From Streptomyces sp. 3214.6 (GTDB taxonomy: Bacteria; Actinomycetota; Actinomycetes; Streptomycetales; Streptomycetaceae): DNA of 64,000 bases. Location of the stretch: the NCBI RefSeq assembly GCF_900129855.1, contig NZ_LT670819.1, positions 6,944,001 through 7,008,000 of the forward strand. The letters run 5' to 3'. Within the stretch, counting starts at the first letter, position 1, and each line of letters begins with the position of its first letter. Positions 37,214-44,831 of the stretch are shown piece by piece. The notes beneath the pieces were generated by a model, which worked only from the letters and a program-made list of their open reading frames with translations, did no database searches and was not told where the DNA came from. The position numbers and the translations under genes were made by a program.

Positions 37214-38026
37214 TTAGTTCGCGTTCTTGACGGTGACTTCGCCGTCGGCGCTGCGCGCGTCCACGACATGCGCGCTGGACTCGTCGCGCGGGACGGACAC
37301 ATGCACCCCGCCGTCGTCGGTCTTCGTGGTCACCCGGTACGTCGCCGCGGGCAGCGCGATCGTCAGCGAGCCGTCGTCGCTGACCGACTCCACCCGGTCC
37401 GGTACGGCGCTCAGGGTCAGGTGCACCGAGCCGTCCTTCGTGTGCGCGTTCACCGTGCGCGAGGCGACCTCGGCGCGTACGGAGCCGTCGTCGCTGCGCA
37501 GCTCCAGCGGCCCGCTGGAGTCGGTGACGCGTACGGAACCGTCCTTGGTACGCACGCTCAGCGCGTCCCGGAAGCCCTGCGCCCGCACGCTGCCGTCGTC
37601 GCTGTCGATCTTCACGGCGACGCCCCGGGGCACCACGACGCGGTGCTTGGCGGCGCAGTCGGCGACCAGGCCGGAGCAGTGCATGCGCAGCGTCAGCCGG
37701 TCGTCCTTCATCGACCAGGTCACCTTCGGGCTGCTGCCGACGGTGACCGACCCCTGGAACCACCGGGTGACGTCGACCGTGCCCGCCTTGGCCGTGTCCG
37801 AGGCGACGACCTCGAGCGCCGAGTCGTCGGAGTCGATCGTGAGCGTGCTGCCCTGCAGGCCGAAGGACCGGTGGTCGGGATGCTCGTCGTCGTCGGCGGA
37901 GGCGCAGGCGGTCGCTCCCGCGGCGAGGACCACGACGACGGCGGCGAGCGCCCTACGGGTCGAACGGCGCGTTCGGGCCGTGCCGGTCGTACGGGTCGTG
38001 CCGGTCGTACGGGTCGTACGGGCCAT
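37214..38026 (-). CDS. DUF4097 family putative lipoprotein
   Basis: Exported protein of 270 aa with the DUF4097 right-handed beta-helix pattern: rungs KIDSDDGSVRAQG, VRTKDGSVRVTD, LRSDDGSVRAEV, AHTKDGSVHLTL and VSDDGSLTIAL repeat about every 20 residues. The N-terminus is Arg/Thr-rich from an 18-bp DNA tandem repeat, then a hydrophobic stretch ending GATACAS, a weak lipobox. GGGGGAG precedes the ATG at 38026. Function is unknown; relatives are called putative adhesins. Confidence 0.83.
   Translation of the reverse strand: MARTTRTTGTTRTTGTARTRRSTRRALAAVVVVLAAGATACASADDDEHPDHRSFGLQGSTLTIDSDDSALEVVASDTAKAGTVDVTRWFQGSVTVGSSPKVTWSMKDDRLTLRMHCSGLVADCAAKHRVVVPRGVAVKIDSDDGSVRAQGFRDALSVRTKDGSVRVTDSSGPLELRSDDGSVRAEVASRTVNAHTKDGSVHLTLSAVPDRVESVSDDGSLTIALPAATYRVTTKTDDGGVHVSVPRDESSAHVVDARSADGEVTVKNAN
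37979..38014. repeat. 18-bp tandem repeat in the lipoprotein signal region
   Basis: CGTGCCGGTCGTACGGGT occurs twice in perfect tandem, with a partial third copy to 38023. It encodes the RTTGTTRTTGT stretch before the hydrophobic core, so copy-number change would lengthen the signal peptide n-region in frame. Confidence 0.85.
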
Positions 38027-38259
38027 GTCGGTCTCCCCCTGGGCTGCTGCCTGACGGTGCACTGATGCGTACTGATGCGCACTGACGACCGTAGGCGTCC
38101 GCGGGCGGGCGGACGATCCGGTGGGCTCCCGCATCCGGGGTGGGGCTAACCCCCGGGGGGAATCCTCGGGGAATGCTCCGGGGAGCTTCGGGGGAGTCTT
38201 CGGGCGGATACGGGTTTGCAGGACACAGGCACCGGCAATGTAGGCTGTCGACTCGTCCT

Positions 38260-38334
<75 letters not shown>

Positions 38335-38346
38335 GGAGAGCGAGAG

Positions 38347-38374
38347 GGCCCCCGGAGCGATCCGGGGGCCTTTT
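38347..38374 (+). terminator. Rho-independent terminator of tRNA-Val
   Basis: Perfect 10-bp stem (GGCCCCCGGA/TCCGGGGGCC), tetraloop GCGA, then TTTT. It is the most canonical terminator in the window. Its end touches the stop codon of the convergent 38374-38703 gene. Confidence 0.93.
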
Positions 38375-38703
38375 CACGTGTCGGGATGCGCGTGCTTGAG
38401 GCTCATACGGGCCTCGACCCGGTCCGCCTCGGCGACCTCCGCCCAGAAGCGGTGGCAGCTCACGAACACCGCCAGCTCGTGCTCCCGGCGCCGGAGCTTC
38501 TCCACCTCGGCCTGTTCGTCGGCCGTCCAGCCGGGGGAGGCGGGGCGCTCGACCTTGCGCCAGCCCCCGTCGTCACTGAAGCCGTCCAGCGGCTCGACGG
38601 ACCAGGGCAGCCGCTTCAGCAGGGCCGCCAGCTCGGCCCGGACCTGATGCAGCTCCTCCTGACCGGCGCGCAGGTCGCTGGGAAAGTCATAGGTCTTAGC
38701 CAC
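38374..38703 (-). CDS. Hypothetical protein, helical, 109 aa
   Basis: Small soluble protein with strong third-position GC, predicted as two long helices: LRAGQEELHQVRAELAALLKRL (split at the 20-residue mark by a turn) and DEQAEVEKLRRREHELAVFVSC. It has no signal peptide or known catalytic motif. The start is GTG at 38703. Conservation among streptomycetes seems likely from the gene-like codon use, but I recognise no named family. It lies between the tRNA terminator and the DCC oxidoreductase gene. Confidence 0.75.
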   Translation of the reverse strand: MAKTYDFPSDLRAGQEELHQVRAELAALLKRLPWSVEPLDGFSDDGGWRKVERPASPGWTADEQAEVEKLRRREHELAVFVSCHRFWAEVAEADRVEARMSLKHAHPDT

Positions 38704-38811
38704 ACGGCAATGGTACGCCTGTTCGAATTTGAGTGGCGAGCTCCTTTGGAGTGTCCGTGTGAACGTGCGTTCGAGTGGGGTTGCGGGGACTCACAGCACC
38801 GCTCGTCCGGA

Positions 38812-39195
38812 TCAGCGCGGCGGCACCGCGCAGGCGGGAGTGCCGCCGGGCAGCCGGTACCGGTTGCGGGACACCCATCGGTAGACCACGCGGGCGCCGG
38901 CCCGGATGCCGGGCAGCCGTACGACGGCCGCGAGCACGCGGTACACGCCGGACGGCGAGGTGCCCACCCAGCGGGCCAGCGCGTCCGCCCCGCCCGCGAG
39001 AACCGTGCCGCCGTGCAGCAACAGCACCTCCTGGTCGAGCCGTTCGAGGTGCGGTGCGGTCTCCTCGGCGGGCAGAAACTGCCAGGGCACCGCCTCCAGC
39101 GTCGGCGCTGCGAGCGCCCGGACGCGGTCGACGGAGCTCTGGCAGAAGCCGCAGTCCCCGTCGTAGGCGAGAACGGGGGGTGCGGAGCCGGGCAT
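38812..39195 (-). CDS. Thiol-disulfide oxidoreductase, DCC family
   Basis: DCC-family protein (DUF393), 127 aa, with the defining motif YDGDCGFCQSS close to the N-terminus, where the two cysteines form a thioredoxin-like CxxC-type site. The later LPGIRAGARVVYRWVSRNRYRLPG segment is also typical. It is predicted cytoplasmic. The partner and substrate are unknown. It is divergent from a GNAT gene across 74 nt. Confidence 0.9.
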   Translation of the reverse strand: MPGSAPPVLAYDGDCGFCQSSVDRVRALAAPTLEAVPWQFLPAEETAPHLERLDQEVLLLHGGTVLAGGADALARWVGTSPSGVYRVLAAVVRLPGIRAGARVVYRWVSRNRYRLPGGTPACAVPPR

Positions 39196-39269
39196 GGGTG
39201 TTCCCTTCCGTCAGGGCAACCGTTCCGAAGGACCGGCCCGTTGTCAGACCCTCGTTCTACGGTTGCCGT

Positions 39270-39812
39270 ATGGATCACAGTGGTGTGGAGCAGGTGCGGC
39301 TGGTGCCATGGTCGCAGGGCGACTTCTGGCTGTTGCAGCGGTCCAACAGCCCCGAGATGACCGCGCATCTCGGCGGGCCGGAGAGCGAGGAGAAGCTCGC
39401 CGACCGACACCGCCGCTACCTCGCGGTGGCCCCGGGCGGTATGTACCGCGTCGAGCTGGCGGACAGCGGGGAGACGATCGGGTCGATCGGCTACTGGGAG
39501 ACCCAGGTGCGGGGCGGCACGGTGTGGGAGACCGGGTGGGCGACCCTGCCCGAGTTCCAGGGCAGAGGCCTCGCCGTGCGGGCCGCCCGAGCGCTCATGG
39601 AGGTCGCGGGACAGGCGGCCGGTCACGGCGGCCACCCGTCCCTGCACGCCTTCCCCAAGGTCGATCACGCGGCGTCCAACGGAGTGTGCCGCAAGGCCGG
39701 TTTCACCCTGCTCGGGCAGATCGACCTCGAGTACCCGAAGGGGAACCCGATCCGGTCCAACGACTGGTACGTCAATCTGCGGAGCAGCGGCACGGCGCTG
39801 CCTAGCGTGTAG
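39270..39812 (+). CDS. GNAT family N-acetyltransferase
   Basis: RimJ/RimL-like acetyltransferase of 180 aa. The fold is recognisable from VRLVPWSQGDFWLL at the start, GSIGYWETQVRGGTVWETGW in the central strands, and the acetyl-CoA loop PEFQGRGLAVRAARALMEV. SNGVCRKAGFTLLG is the usual last strand. ATG 39270 is taken; the much longer upstream open frame lies antisense to the DCC gene and is not coding. It overlaps the convergent reductase gene by 11 nt. Confidence 0.87.
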   Translation: MDHSGVEQVRLVPWSQGDFWLLQRSNSPEMTAHLGGPESEEKLADRHRRYLAVAPGGMYRVELADSGETIGSIGYWETQVRGGTVWETGWATLPEFQGRGLAVRAARALMEVAGQAAGHGGHPSLHAFPKVDHAASNGVCRKAGFTLLGQIDLEYPKGNPIRSNDWYVNLRSSGTALPSV

Positions 39813-40707
39813 CGGCCGCCAACTCCCGTACCAGACGCGTCGTCACCGGCGCCGGTATGCCGTGCCGCTCGGCCGCCCGCAGCAACGCCCCGCCGATCGC
39901 GTCGAGTTCGAGAGGGCGGCCCGCCTCGGCGTCGCGCTGCATGGAGGACTTGGCGGTGGGTGCGAAAGCGTCGTAGCGGGCGAGTGCCTGGGCCGGGTCG
40001 GCGGGGGCGCCGCAGGCGCCGCTGACGGCCGCGGTCTCCTCGACGAGGGCGATCAGCTCCTCGCGGTGCCGGGTGCGGACCTCGCCGAGGGGCAGGCCGT
40101 ACCGGGTGGTGAGCAGGGCGAACGGCGCGAGGAACGCCATCTTCGCCCACAGTGCGGCCGTCTCGTCCGGCAGGACACGGACGGTCGGGCCGGCCGCCGT
40201 CAGCGTCCGCGCGAGTGCGTCGAGGCGGGGCCGCGGCACGGCGTCGCCGGCCAGGTCGATCTCCGTGAAGGGGCTCGCGTGCTCGATCACGCCCCGCGCG
40301 ACCCGGGTCGACTCGACGCGGATCACGGCCGGGGCCACCCGGTCCGGGCGGTGGAGGGCGCGCAGCACGTCCGGGTGCTCGACGCCGTTCAGGAACGGTA
40401 CGAGGAGGGCGTCGTCGCCGAGTGCCGGGCCGGGGATGCGGGTCAGGGCCGCGTCGAGGGCGGTGTGCTTGACGGCGATCAGGACCGCGTCGACCGGGAC
40501 GCGCAGCTCGGTGTCCGCGTCGACGCGGGCCGTGAAGTCGCCGAACTGCGTGCTGTGGACGCGGATGCCGTCGGTGCGCAGGGCGGCGGCCGTGTCCTCG
40601 CCGGCCAGGCAGGTCACCCGGTGTCCGGCCCGGGACAGCAGGGCCGCGAGCAGGCCGCCCACCCCGCCGGGGCCGAGCACGGCAACGCGCAGAGTGTCGT
40701 TCGTCAT
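39802..40707 (-). CDS. 2-dehydropantoate 2-reductase family protein
   Basis: NADPH-dependent ketopantoate reductase family (ApbA/PanE), 301 aa. The Rossmann motif is VAVLGPGGVGGLLAALL, followed by VLIAVKHTALDAAL, NGVEHPDVL and the C-terminal helical domain with WAKMAFLAPFALLTTRYG, where the Lys is in the catalytic position. Start ATG 40707 has GAGAGGACG upstream. Whether it is the pantothenate enzyme or a paralogue with another substrate cannot be told, so no symbol is given. Confidence 0.88.
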   Translation of the reverse strand: MTNDTLRVAVLGPGGVGGLLAALLSRAGHRVTCLAGEDTAAALRTDGIRVHSTQFGDFTARVDADTELRVPVDAVLIAVKHTALDAALTRIPGPALGDDALLVPFLNGVEHPDVLRALHRPDRVAPAVIRVESTRVARGVIEHASPFTEIDLAGDAVPRPRLDALARTLTAAGPTVRVLPDETAALWAKMAFLAPFALLTTRYGLPLGEVRTRHREELIALVEETAAVSGACGAPADPAQALARYDAFAPTAKSSMQRDAEAGRPLELDAIGGALLRAAERHGIPAPVTTRLVRELAAATR

Positions 40708-40804
40708 GGTGATGTCGTCCTCTCGTCGGTCGGCCCCGCGGGTGCGGTGGCCGCCTCGGACGTGATCATGGCACGCGGGCGGGGGCCCGGGGCAGACTGG
40801 GCAC

Positions 40805-41035
40805 ATGTGCCGGAGTATCAAGACGCTGCGTCCCCCCGCCCTGCCCGAGGAGGCCACGGAGGACGAGATTCGCGCCGCAGCCCTGCAGTACGTACGCAAG
40901 GTGTCCGGCTTCCGGGCGCCGGCCGAGCACAACCGGGAGGTGTTCGAGAGAGCGGTCGAGGTCATCGCCGCGGCCACCGCGGAACTGCTGGACAACCTGG
41001 AGGTGCGCGGGTCGCACCGCCCGACGGCGGCATGA
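40805..41035 (+). CDS. DUF2277 domain protein
   Basis: Small protein of 76 aa that matches DUF2277 throughout: CRSIKTLRPP at the N-terminus, then EDEIRAAALQYVRKVSGF and FERAVEVIAAATAELLDNL. It is cytoplasmic and of unknown function. The conserved Cys2 and basic CRSIK motif are retained. It is divergent from the reductase gene with a 97-nt spacer. Confidence 0.9.
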   Translation: MCRSIKTLRPPALPEEATEDEIRAAALQYVRKVSGFRAPAEHNREVFERAVEVIAAATAELLDNLEVRGSHRPTAA

Positions 41036-41096
41036 CGTCGACGTACGCGCGCGGGCGCGAGGGCTGAAAGCTGCCCGCGGGCCGGGAACGGCCCGG

Positions 41097-41708
41097 TTAC
41101 GCCGGCTGCCGTCGCATCACGTATGCCGCGCCCGCGCCCGCGCCGAACAGCGCGAGCAGCGACACCCCCGTCGCCAGCCAGGTCGTGCCCAGCCAGTGCG
41201 CGCCGAAGTAGCCGAGGGCGGCGCTGTAGCCCGCCCAGGACAGGCCGGCCAGCGCGGACCAGGGGAGGAACTCGCGCGGGCGGCGATGGGCGGCGCCCGC
41301 GATGAGGGAGACGACGGAACGGCCGGCCGGGGCGAAGCGGGCCAGCACGACCAGGGCGCCGCCGCCCCGGGCGAGCGCGTCGCCGAGACGTTCCTGCGCG
41401 GTGGTCAGCCGGCGGGAGCGGGAGATCGCCCGGTCCAGTCGCTCACCGCCGCGCCAGGCCAGCCGGTAGGCGACCAGGTCGCCCAGGACCGAGGCGGTCG
41501 CCGCGGAGAGGATCAGGACCATGATGTCGGGGACGTCGTTCGGCACTTGGCCGGTGGCCGCGCCCGAGCCCGCCGCCGCGGCCGTCGCCGCGGTGATGAC
41601 GAGCACTCCGCTGGGCAGCACCGGCAGGAACACGTCGAGGAGGACCGACAGGCCCACCACCGCGTAGATCCAGGGGCTGCCGAGCAAAGCCCCCACACTC
41701 TCGAACAC
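41097..41708 (-). CDS. DedA family membrane protein
   Basis: DedA/VTT-type membrane protein, 203 aa, likely a lipid flippase-type transporter active in undecaprenyl-phosphate or phospholipid recycling. It has the family's re-entrant loop and the signature FAPAGRSVVSLIAGAAHRRPREFLPWSALAGL (split in family terms at GAAH), with the usual Arg pair and 4-5 hydrophobic helices. The start is GTG at 41708 with GGGGAG upstream. It is 168 nt from the DoxX stop, with a terminator in between, so it is a separate unit. Confidence 0.87.
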   Translation of the reverse strand: MFESVGALLGSPWIYAVVGLSVLLDVFLPVLPSGVLVITAATAAAAGSGAATGQVPNDVPDIMVLILSAATASVLGDLVAYRLAWRGGERLDRAISRSRRLTTAQERLGDALARGGGALVVLARFAPAGRSVVSLIAGAAHRRPREFLPWSALAGLSWAGYSAALGYFGAHWLGTTWLATGVSLLALFGAGAGAAYVMRRQPA

Positions 41709-41876
41709 CGCAGACTCCCCGTGTCTCCCCCGTGACAGCCGACCGTGCCGCTGTGTCGCGGGGGAGCGGCAGGTGCGGCCAATGACAGCCATACAGCGTA
41801 CGCGTGGGGTGTGACAGCGGATTCACGGGGGGCTCGTGTGTTCGGCACAGCACGTTCACCTGCGCCGCGACCGACG

Positions 41877-41913
41877 CCTTGCTCCGCGGCAGGGTCCAGG
41901 CCGCGGAGCAAGG
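41877..41913 (-). terminator. Hairpin terminator downstream of doxX
   Basis: Perfect 14-bp stem (CCTTGCTCCGCGGC and its complement) with a 9-nt loop. It lies 20 nt past the DoxX stop on the minus strand. Confidence 0.88.
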
Positions 41914-41933
41914 GTGCCGTTCGGCCGGGACGG

Positions 41934-42389
41934 TCAGGCGGCGACCGTCGCCTGCTGCTCCGCGGGCTCCCGCTCGGTGGCCGTGCGGCGCGCGATCAGG
42001 CGGTCCAGGCCGAGTGCGCCGGAACCGGTGAAGACCAGCAGCAGGAAGGCCCAGCAGAACATCGCCGAGGCCTCGCCGCCGTTCTCGATGGGCCACAGGG
42101 CGGCCGACTGGTGCACGTCGAAGTAGGCGTACGCCATGGAGCCCGAGGCCAGGAACGCGGCGGCCCTGGTGCCGAGGCCGAGCAGCACCAGGCTGCCGCA
42201 GACGAGCTGGATGACGGCCGCGTACCAGCCGGGCCAGGTGCCGGAGTCGATGGTGCCGCCATCGGTGCCCGGGACGCCACCGAGGACGCCCAGGAGGGAG
42301 GACGCGCCGTGGCAGGCGAAGAGCAGGCCTACGACGATGCGGAAGAGGCCGACGGCGTAGGGCTGTGCGGTGTTGAGACGAGCGGACAT
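41934..42389 (-). CDS. DoxX family membrane protein
   Basis: Four-helix membrane protein of the DoxX family, 151 aa. The pattern LFRIVVGLLFACHGASSLLG in helix 1 and the AAFLASGSMAYAYFDVHQ segment are characteristic. In mycobacteria a DoxX protein forms a membrane complex with a superoxide dismutase and a thiosulfate sulfurtransferase that protects against oxidative damage; such partners are not adjacent here. The start is ATG 42389. It lies 102 nt downstream of the FAD-binding protein gene in the same direction, so co-transcription is possible. Confidence 0.87.
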   Translation of the reverse strand: MSARLNTAQPYAVGLFRIVVGLLFACHGASSLLGVLGGVPGTDGGTIDSGTWPGWYAAVIQLVCGSLVLLGLGTRAAAFLASGSMAYAYFDVHQSAALWPIENGGEASAMFCWAFLLLVFTGSGALGLDRLIARRTATEREPAEQQATVAA

Positions 42390-42491
42390 GGGGGGTGCTC
42401 CTTCGGTGTCGGTCAGGGCCGGTCCCGTACAAGGGGAGATGACGGGCCGTTGGGGCGGCGGTACCGAATGAGCGACTCACGTTAGGTGGAC

Positions 42492-44372
42492 CTAATAGAT
42501 ACTTTCAAGTTCAACTTTTGGCCACGACTTGGGCTCCGTTTGGGGCTCCGTTTCCGCCTTCGCGGCACGTAGAACGGCTCTCGCCACCGCGTCCGCGTCC
42601 GAAAGTGTGACCGAATCCACCCCCGGGCGGGCGCCCGCCGCGGTGACCCAGTGCACGCCCTCCGTGGGTACCCCGAAGGCGAACCGCCTTACGTGCGACC
42701 GTCCCTGACGGTCAATCAGGTGGTGGGGGCGCTGTGTCACATCCAGTCCTCCGGTCACGTAACCGTCCACCGTGTGGGCACGGCACTGTCCGGTCCTCAG
42801 CAGCCGGGCCAGCAGGGTGTCGGCGGTGCGGCGCACGTCCGTCTCCGGCAGCCGGGCCTCTATGAGGGTTCTCACGCGGACGGCCGAGCCCGGCACCTGC
42901 GGCGAGTGCGCCCGCCAGGCCCCGTCCTCCTCCCGCACCTCCAGCCGGGGCCCGAGCACCTCCACCACCCCCGCCTCCACCAGGGCGGCCAGCTCCTCGA
43001 CGCGGCGGCGGGGCGGTCCGATCGACAGGAAGGCGTTCAGCGGGGTGTACCAGCGATCCAGGTGGTCCCGGCGGGAGGCGCCGGCCAGCCCCGCGTGGTC
43101 GACGATCAGCCGAAGCTCGTTGCGCAGGTCGCGCAGCACGTCCAGGGCCGCCTTCGAGGGGCCGTCGACATTGCCCCGGGCGGCTTCCGCCGCGTCCCTG
43201 CGCAGATACGCCAGCAGCCAGTCCCGCCACTGCCCCGGATGCGCGAACCGGTGTTCCCCATACGGCCGGGAGATCCGCTCCCAGCTCCAGCGGGCTGCCT
43301 CGGGCACCCCGAACTCGTCGAGTATCAGGGCCTCTTGGGGAGCGCGGTGCGGGACGGCGAGGAACCGGTCCAGGAACGCCGCACGCCGTACGAGGGCCGC
43401 GTAGTACACCGTCTCCACCTCCTTCGCCACCAACGGCCATATCTCGGCGAGGAAGTCGGGCGCCTCACCGGAGTCCGCGCGCTTGCGGAAGCCCGCGATC
43501 ACCTCCGGGGTCAGCACGCGCGGGGTGTGACGCCCGTACGGCCCCTTGGCGTTGTCGCCGCGCGCCTGGTAGGGGATGCCGCGCCGGGAGCCGGCGTACA
43601 GGCGCGGCTCGTGGCCGGAGGGCAGGTAGCGCAGGCCGTGCGGGACGGGGACGTAGCGGCCGCCCCGGCCGGTGGTCAGCAGGGCCATGTGGTCGAAGAA
43701 GTTCAGGCCCAGGCCGCGCAGCAGGACCGGTTCACCGGGGGCGAGCGCGCCGAGGTCGACGTCGGCCGGATTGCCGGGCGGGACATGGCGCAGGCCGTGC
43801 CGTTCGGCGTGGGCGGCGTGGCGCTGCCGGGCGGCGTCGGCGACCACGGGCAGATGCCCCTGGGCGAGGGCGACGGCGGACAGGCCGGGCAGGACACGGC
43901 CGTCGTCCAGGGTGAGGACCTGACGGCCGTCGGCGGCGTCGTCGAGCCGGACCGCGCTCGCCGCGTGCGTCTCGACGCGCACCGAGGGCGGGGCCTCGCG
44001 CACGGTCCGCGCGAACACCCACTCCAGGTAGCGGCCGTAGTGCGCGCGGGTCGGGTACTCGTCCGGTCCCAGCTCGCCGCCCGCCCACGCGTGCAGACTC
44101 GGGCCCGGGCGGATCGGGCCCGCGCAGTCCACGCTGTCGTCGGTGAACAGGGTCACCTGCGAGGCCACGGTGTTCATCAGCAGCTCCGGCGACTGCGCGG
44201 TCCGCCACACGCGCCCCGGTCCCGGTGGGGCGGGATCGACGACATGGACGGTCAGCCGCACCCCGGGCGGCAACAGCTCGGGCGCTGAGGCACAGAGACG
44301 TTCCAGGACGCTGGTGCCGCGCGGGCCGGCGCCCACGAGGGCGACGGCGAGATCGGCGTTCACTGAGGGCAA
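42492..44372 (-). CDS. FAD/NAD(P)-binding protein
   Basis: Flavin-dependent oxidoreductase of the PF13454 (NAD_binding_9) type, 626 aa. The N-terminal dinucleotide fold is VALVGAGPRGTSVLERL, and a second Rossmann-like motif, GLGLNFFDHMALL, lies near residue 215. The rest holds family signatures such as RGIPYQARGDNAKGPYG. The start is TTG at 44372, which has GGGAG 8 nt upstream; GTG at 44363 is an alternative. The substrate is unknown. Such proteins are often called HydN- or lysine-oxygenase-like without proof. Confidence 0.84.
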   Translation of the reverse strand: MPSVNADLAVALVGAGPRGTSVLERLCASAPELLPPGVRLTVHVVDPAPPGPGRVWRTAQSPELLMNTVASQVTLFTDDSVDCAGPIRPGPSLHAWAGGELGPDEYPTRAHYGRYLEWVFARTVREAPPSVRVETHAASAVRLDDAADGRQVLTLDDGRVLPGLSAVALAQGHLPVVADAARQRHAAHAERHGLRHVPPGNPADVDLGALAPGEPVLLRGLGLNFFDHMALLTTGRGGRYVPVPHGLRYLPSGHEPRLYAGSRRGIPYQARGDNAKGPYGRHTPRVLTPEVIAGFRKRADSGEAPDFLAEIWPLVAKEVETVYYAALVRRAAFLDRFLAVPHRAPQEALILDEFGVPEAARWSWERISRPYGEHRFAHPGQWRDWLLAYLRRDAAEAARGNVDGPSKAALDVLRDLRNELRLIVDHAGLAGASRRDHLDRWYTPLNAFLSIGPPRRRVEELAALVEAGVVEVLGPRLEVREEDGAWRAHSPQVPGSAVRVRTLIEARLPETDVRRTADTLLARLLRTGQCRAHTVDGYVTGGLDVTQRPHHLIDRQGRSHVRRFAFGVPTEGVHWVTAAGARPGVDSVTLSDADAVARAVLRAAKAETEPQTEPKSWPKVELESIY

Positions 44373-44536
44373 CGGGGTGACTCCCGGGCGTGTGGGGCGC
44401 GATGGAGCAGGTCGCCCGCGAGGCCCTGACGGAAGCGGACGGTCCGCCTCATCATGCCCCTCGAACTCTTCGAGAACGGGGGACCCCCGCCGTCACGGAA
44501 GCCAACGCGGGCCCCACCCGCCCCCGTTGTCCCGCA

Positions 44537-44767
44537 TCAGGAGGTGAGCTCGGACTCCTCCACAGCGGTCAGCGCGCTGTTGCCCCGCGCCTGCTCCAGC
44601 CGCAGCCGGGCCGAACGGCCGTTCAGCGTCAGGGACATGAGCTGGTTGCCGAACCACGGCCCGCCGGTCCTGCGCCAGTCGACGGGCGGCCGCGGACAGC
44701 GCCCGTGCCGGCGGAAGCGCCGCCCGAGCGCACGGGCCACGGCGCTCCAGCCGAAGCGGAAGCCCAC
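44537..44767 (-). CDS. Hypothetical protein adjoining the tnpB insertion
   Basis: Gene-like open frame with strong third-position GC from a GTG at 44767 (GFRFGWSAVARALGRRF begins it) to 44537, 76 aa, basic in the first half, with no known domain. The frame is open to an ATG at 44806, but those 13 extra codons (CAT, CCT, CGA, ATA) lack the codon bias and the ATG lies in the insertion end. The tnpB element therefore sits directly at its 5' side and has probably displaced its promoter or native start. It may be a truncated gene. Confidence 0.6.
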   Translation of the reverse strand: MGFRFGWSAVARALGRRFRRHGRCPRPPVDWRRTGGPWFGNQLMSLTLNGRSARLRLEQARGNSALTAVEESELTS

Positions 44768-44804
44768 CCGTATCGATCGATCGACAGGGGGATGGAGTTT
44801 TGAC

Positions 44805-44831
44805 ATCCTCTCCCTCTTAGAAGAGGGGGAT
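44805..44831 (-). other. Right-end hairpin, likely 3' part of an omega-RNA
   Basis: Subterminal hairpin overlapping the end of tnpB. In TnpB systems the guide RNA (omega-RNA or reRNA) is read from the tnpB 3' end through the right end, and the guide is the flanking DNA. Here that flank, read on the minus strand below 44800, begins about AACTCCATCCCCC. This is a prediction from the family architecture. Confidence 0.5.

Noticed and set aside
38775..39269. N-terminal extension of the GNAT protein at 39270
   Set aside because: The extension runs antisense through the DCC oxidoreductase gene and is Arg/Pro/Ala-rich without homology; ATG 39270 opens the domain.
42482..42495. TTAGGTGGACCTAA as an iron-regulator (DtxR/DmdR) box upstream of doxX
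   Set aside because: The half-sites match, but the spacer is 4 nt where the iron box has 9, and the dyad overlaps the stop codon of the FAD-binding protein gene.
44817..44831. Right-end hairpin of the tnpB element read as a normal gene terminator
   Set aside because: It is bulged, has no U tract and includes the tnpB stop in its loop, which fits a subterminal IS hairpin better.
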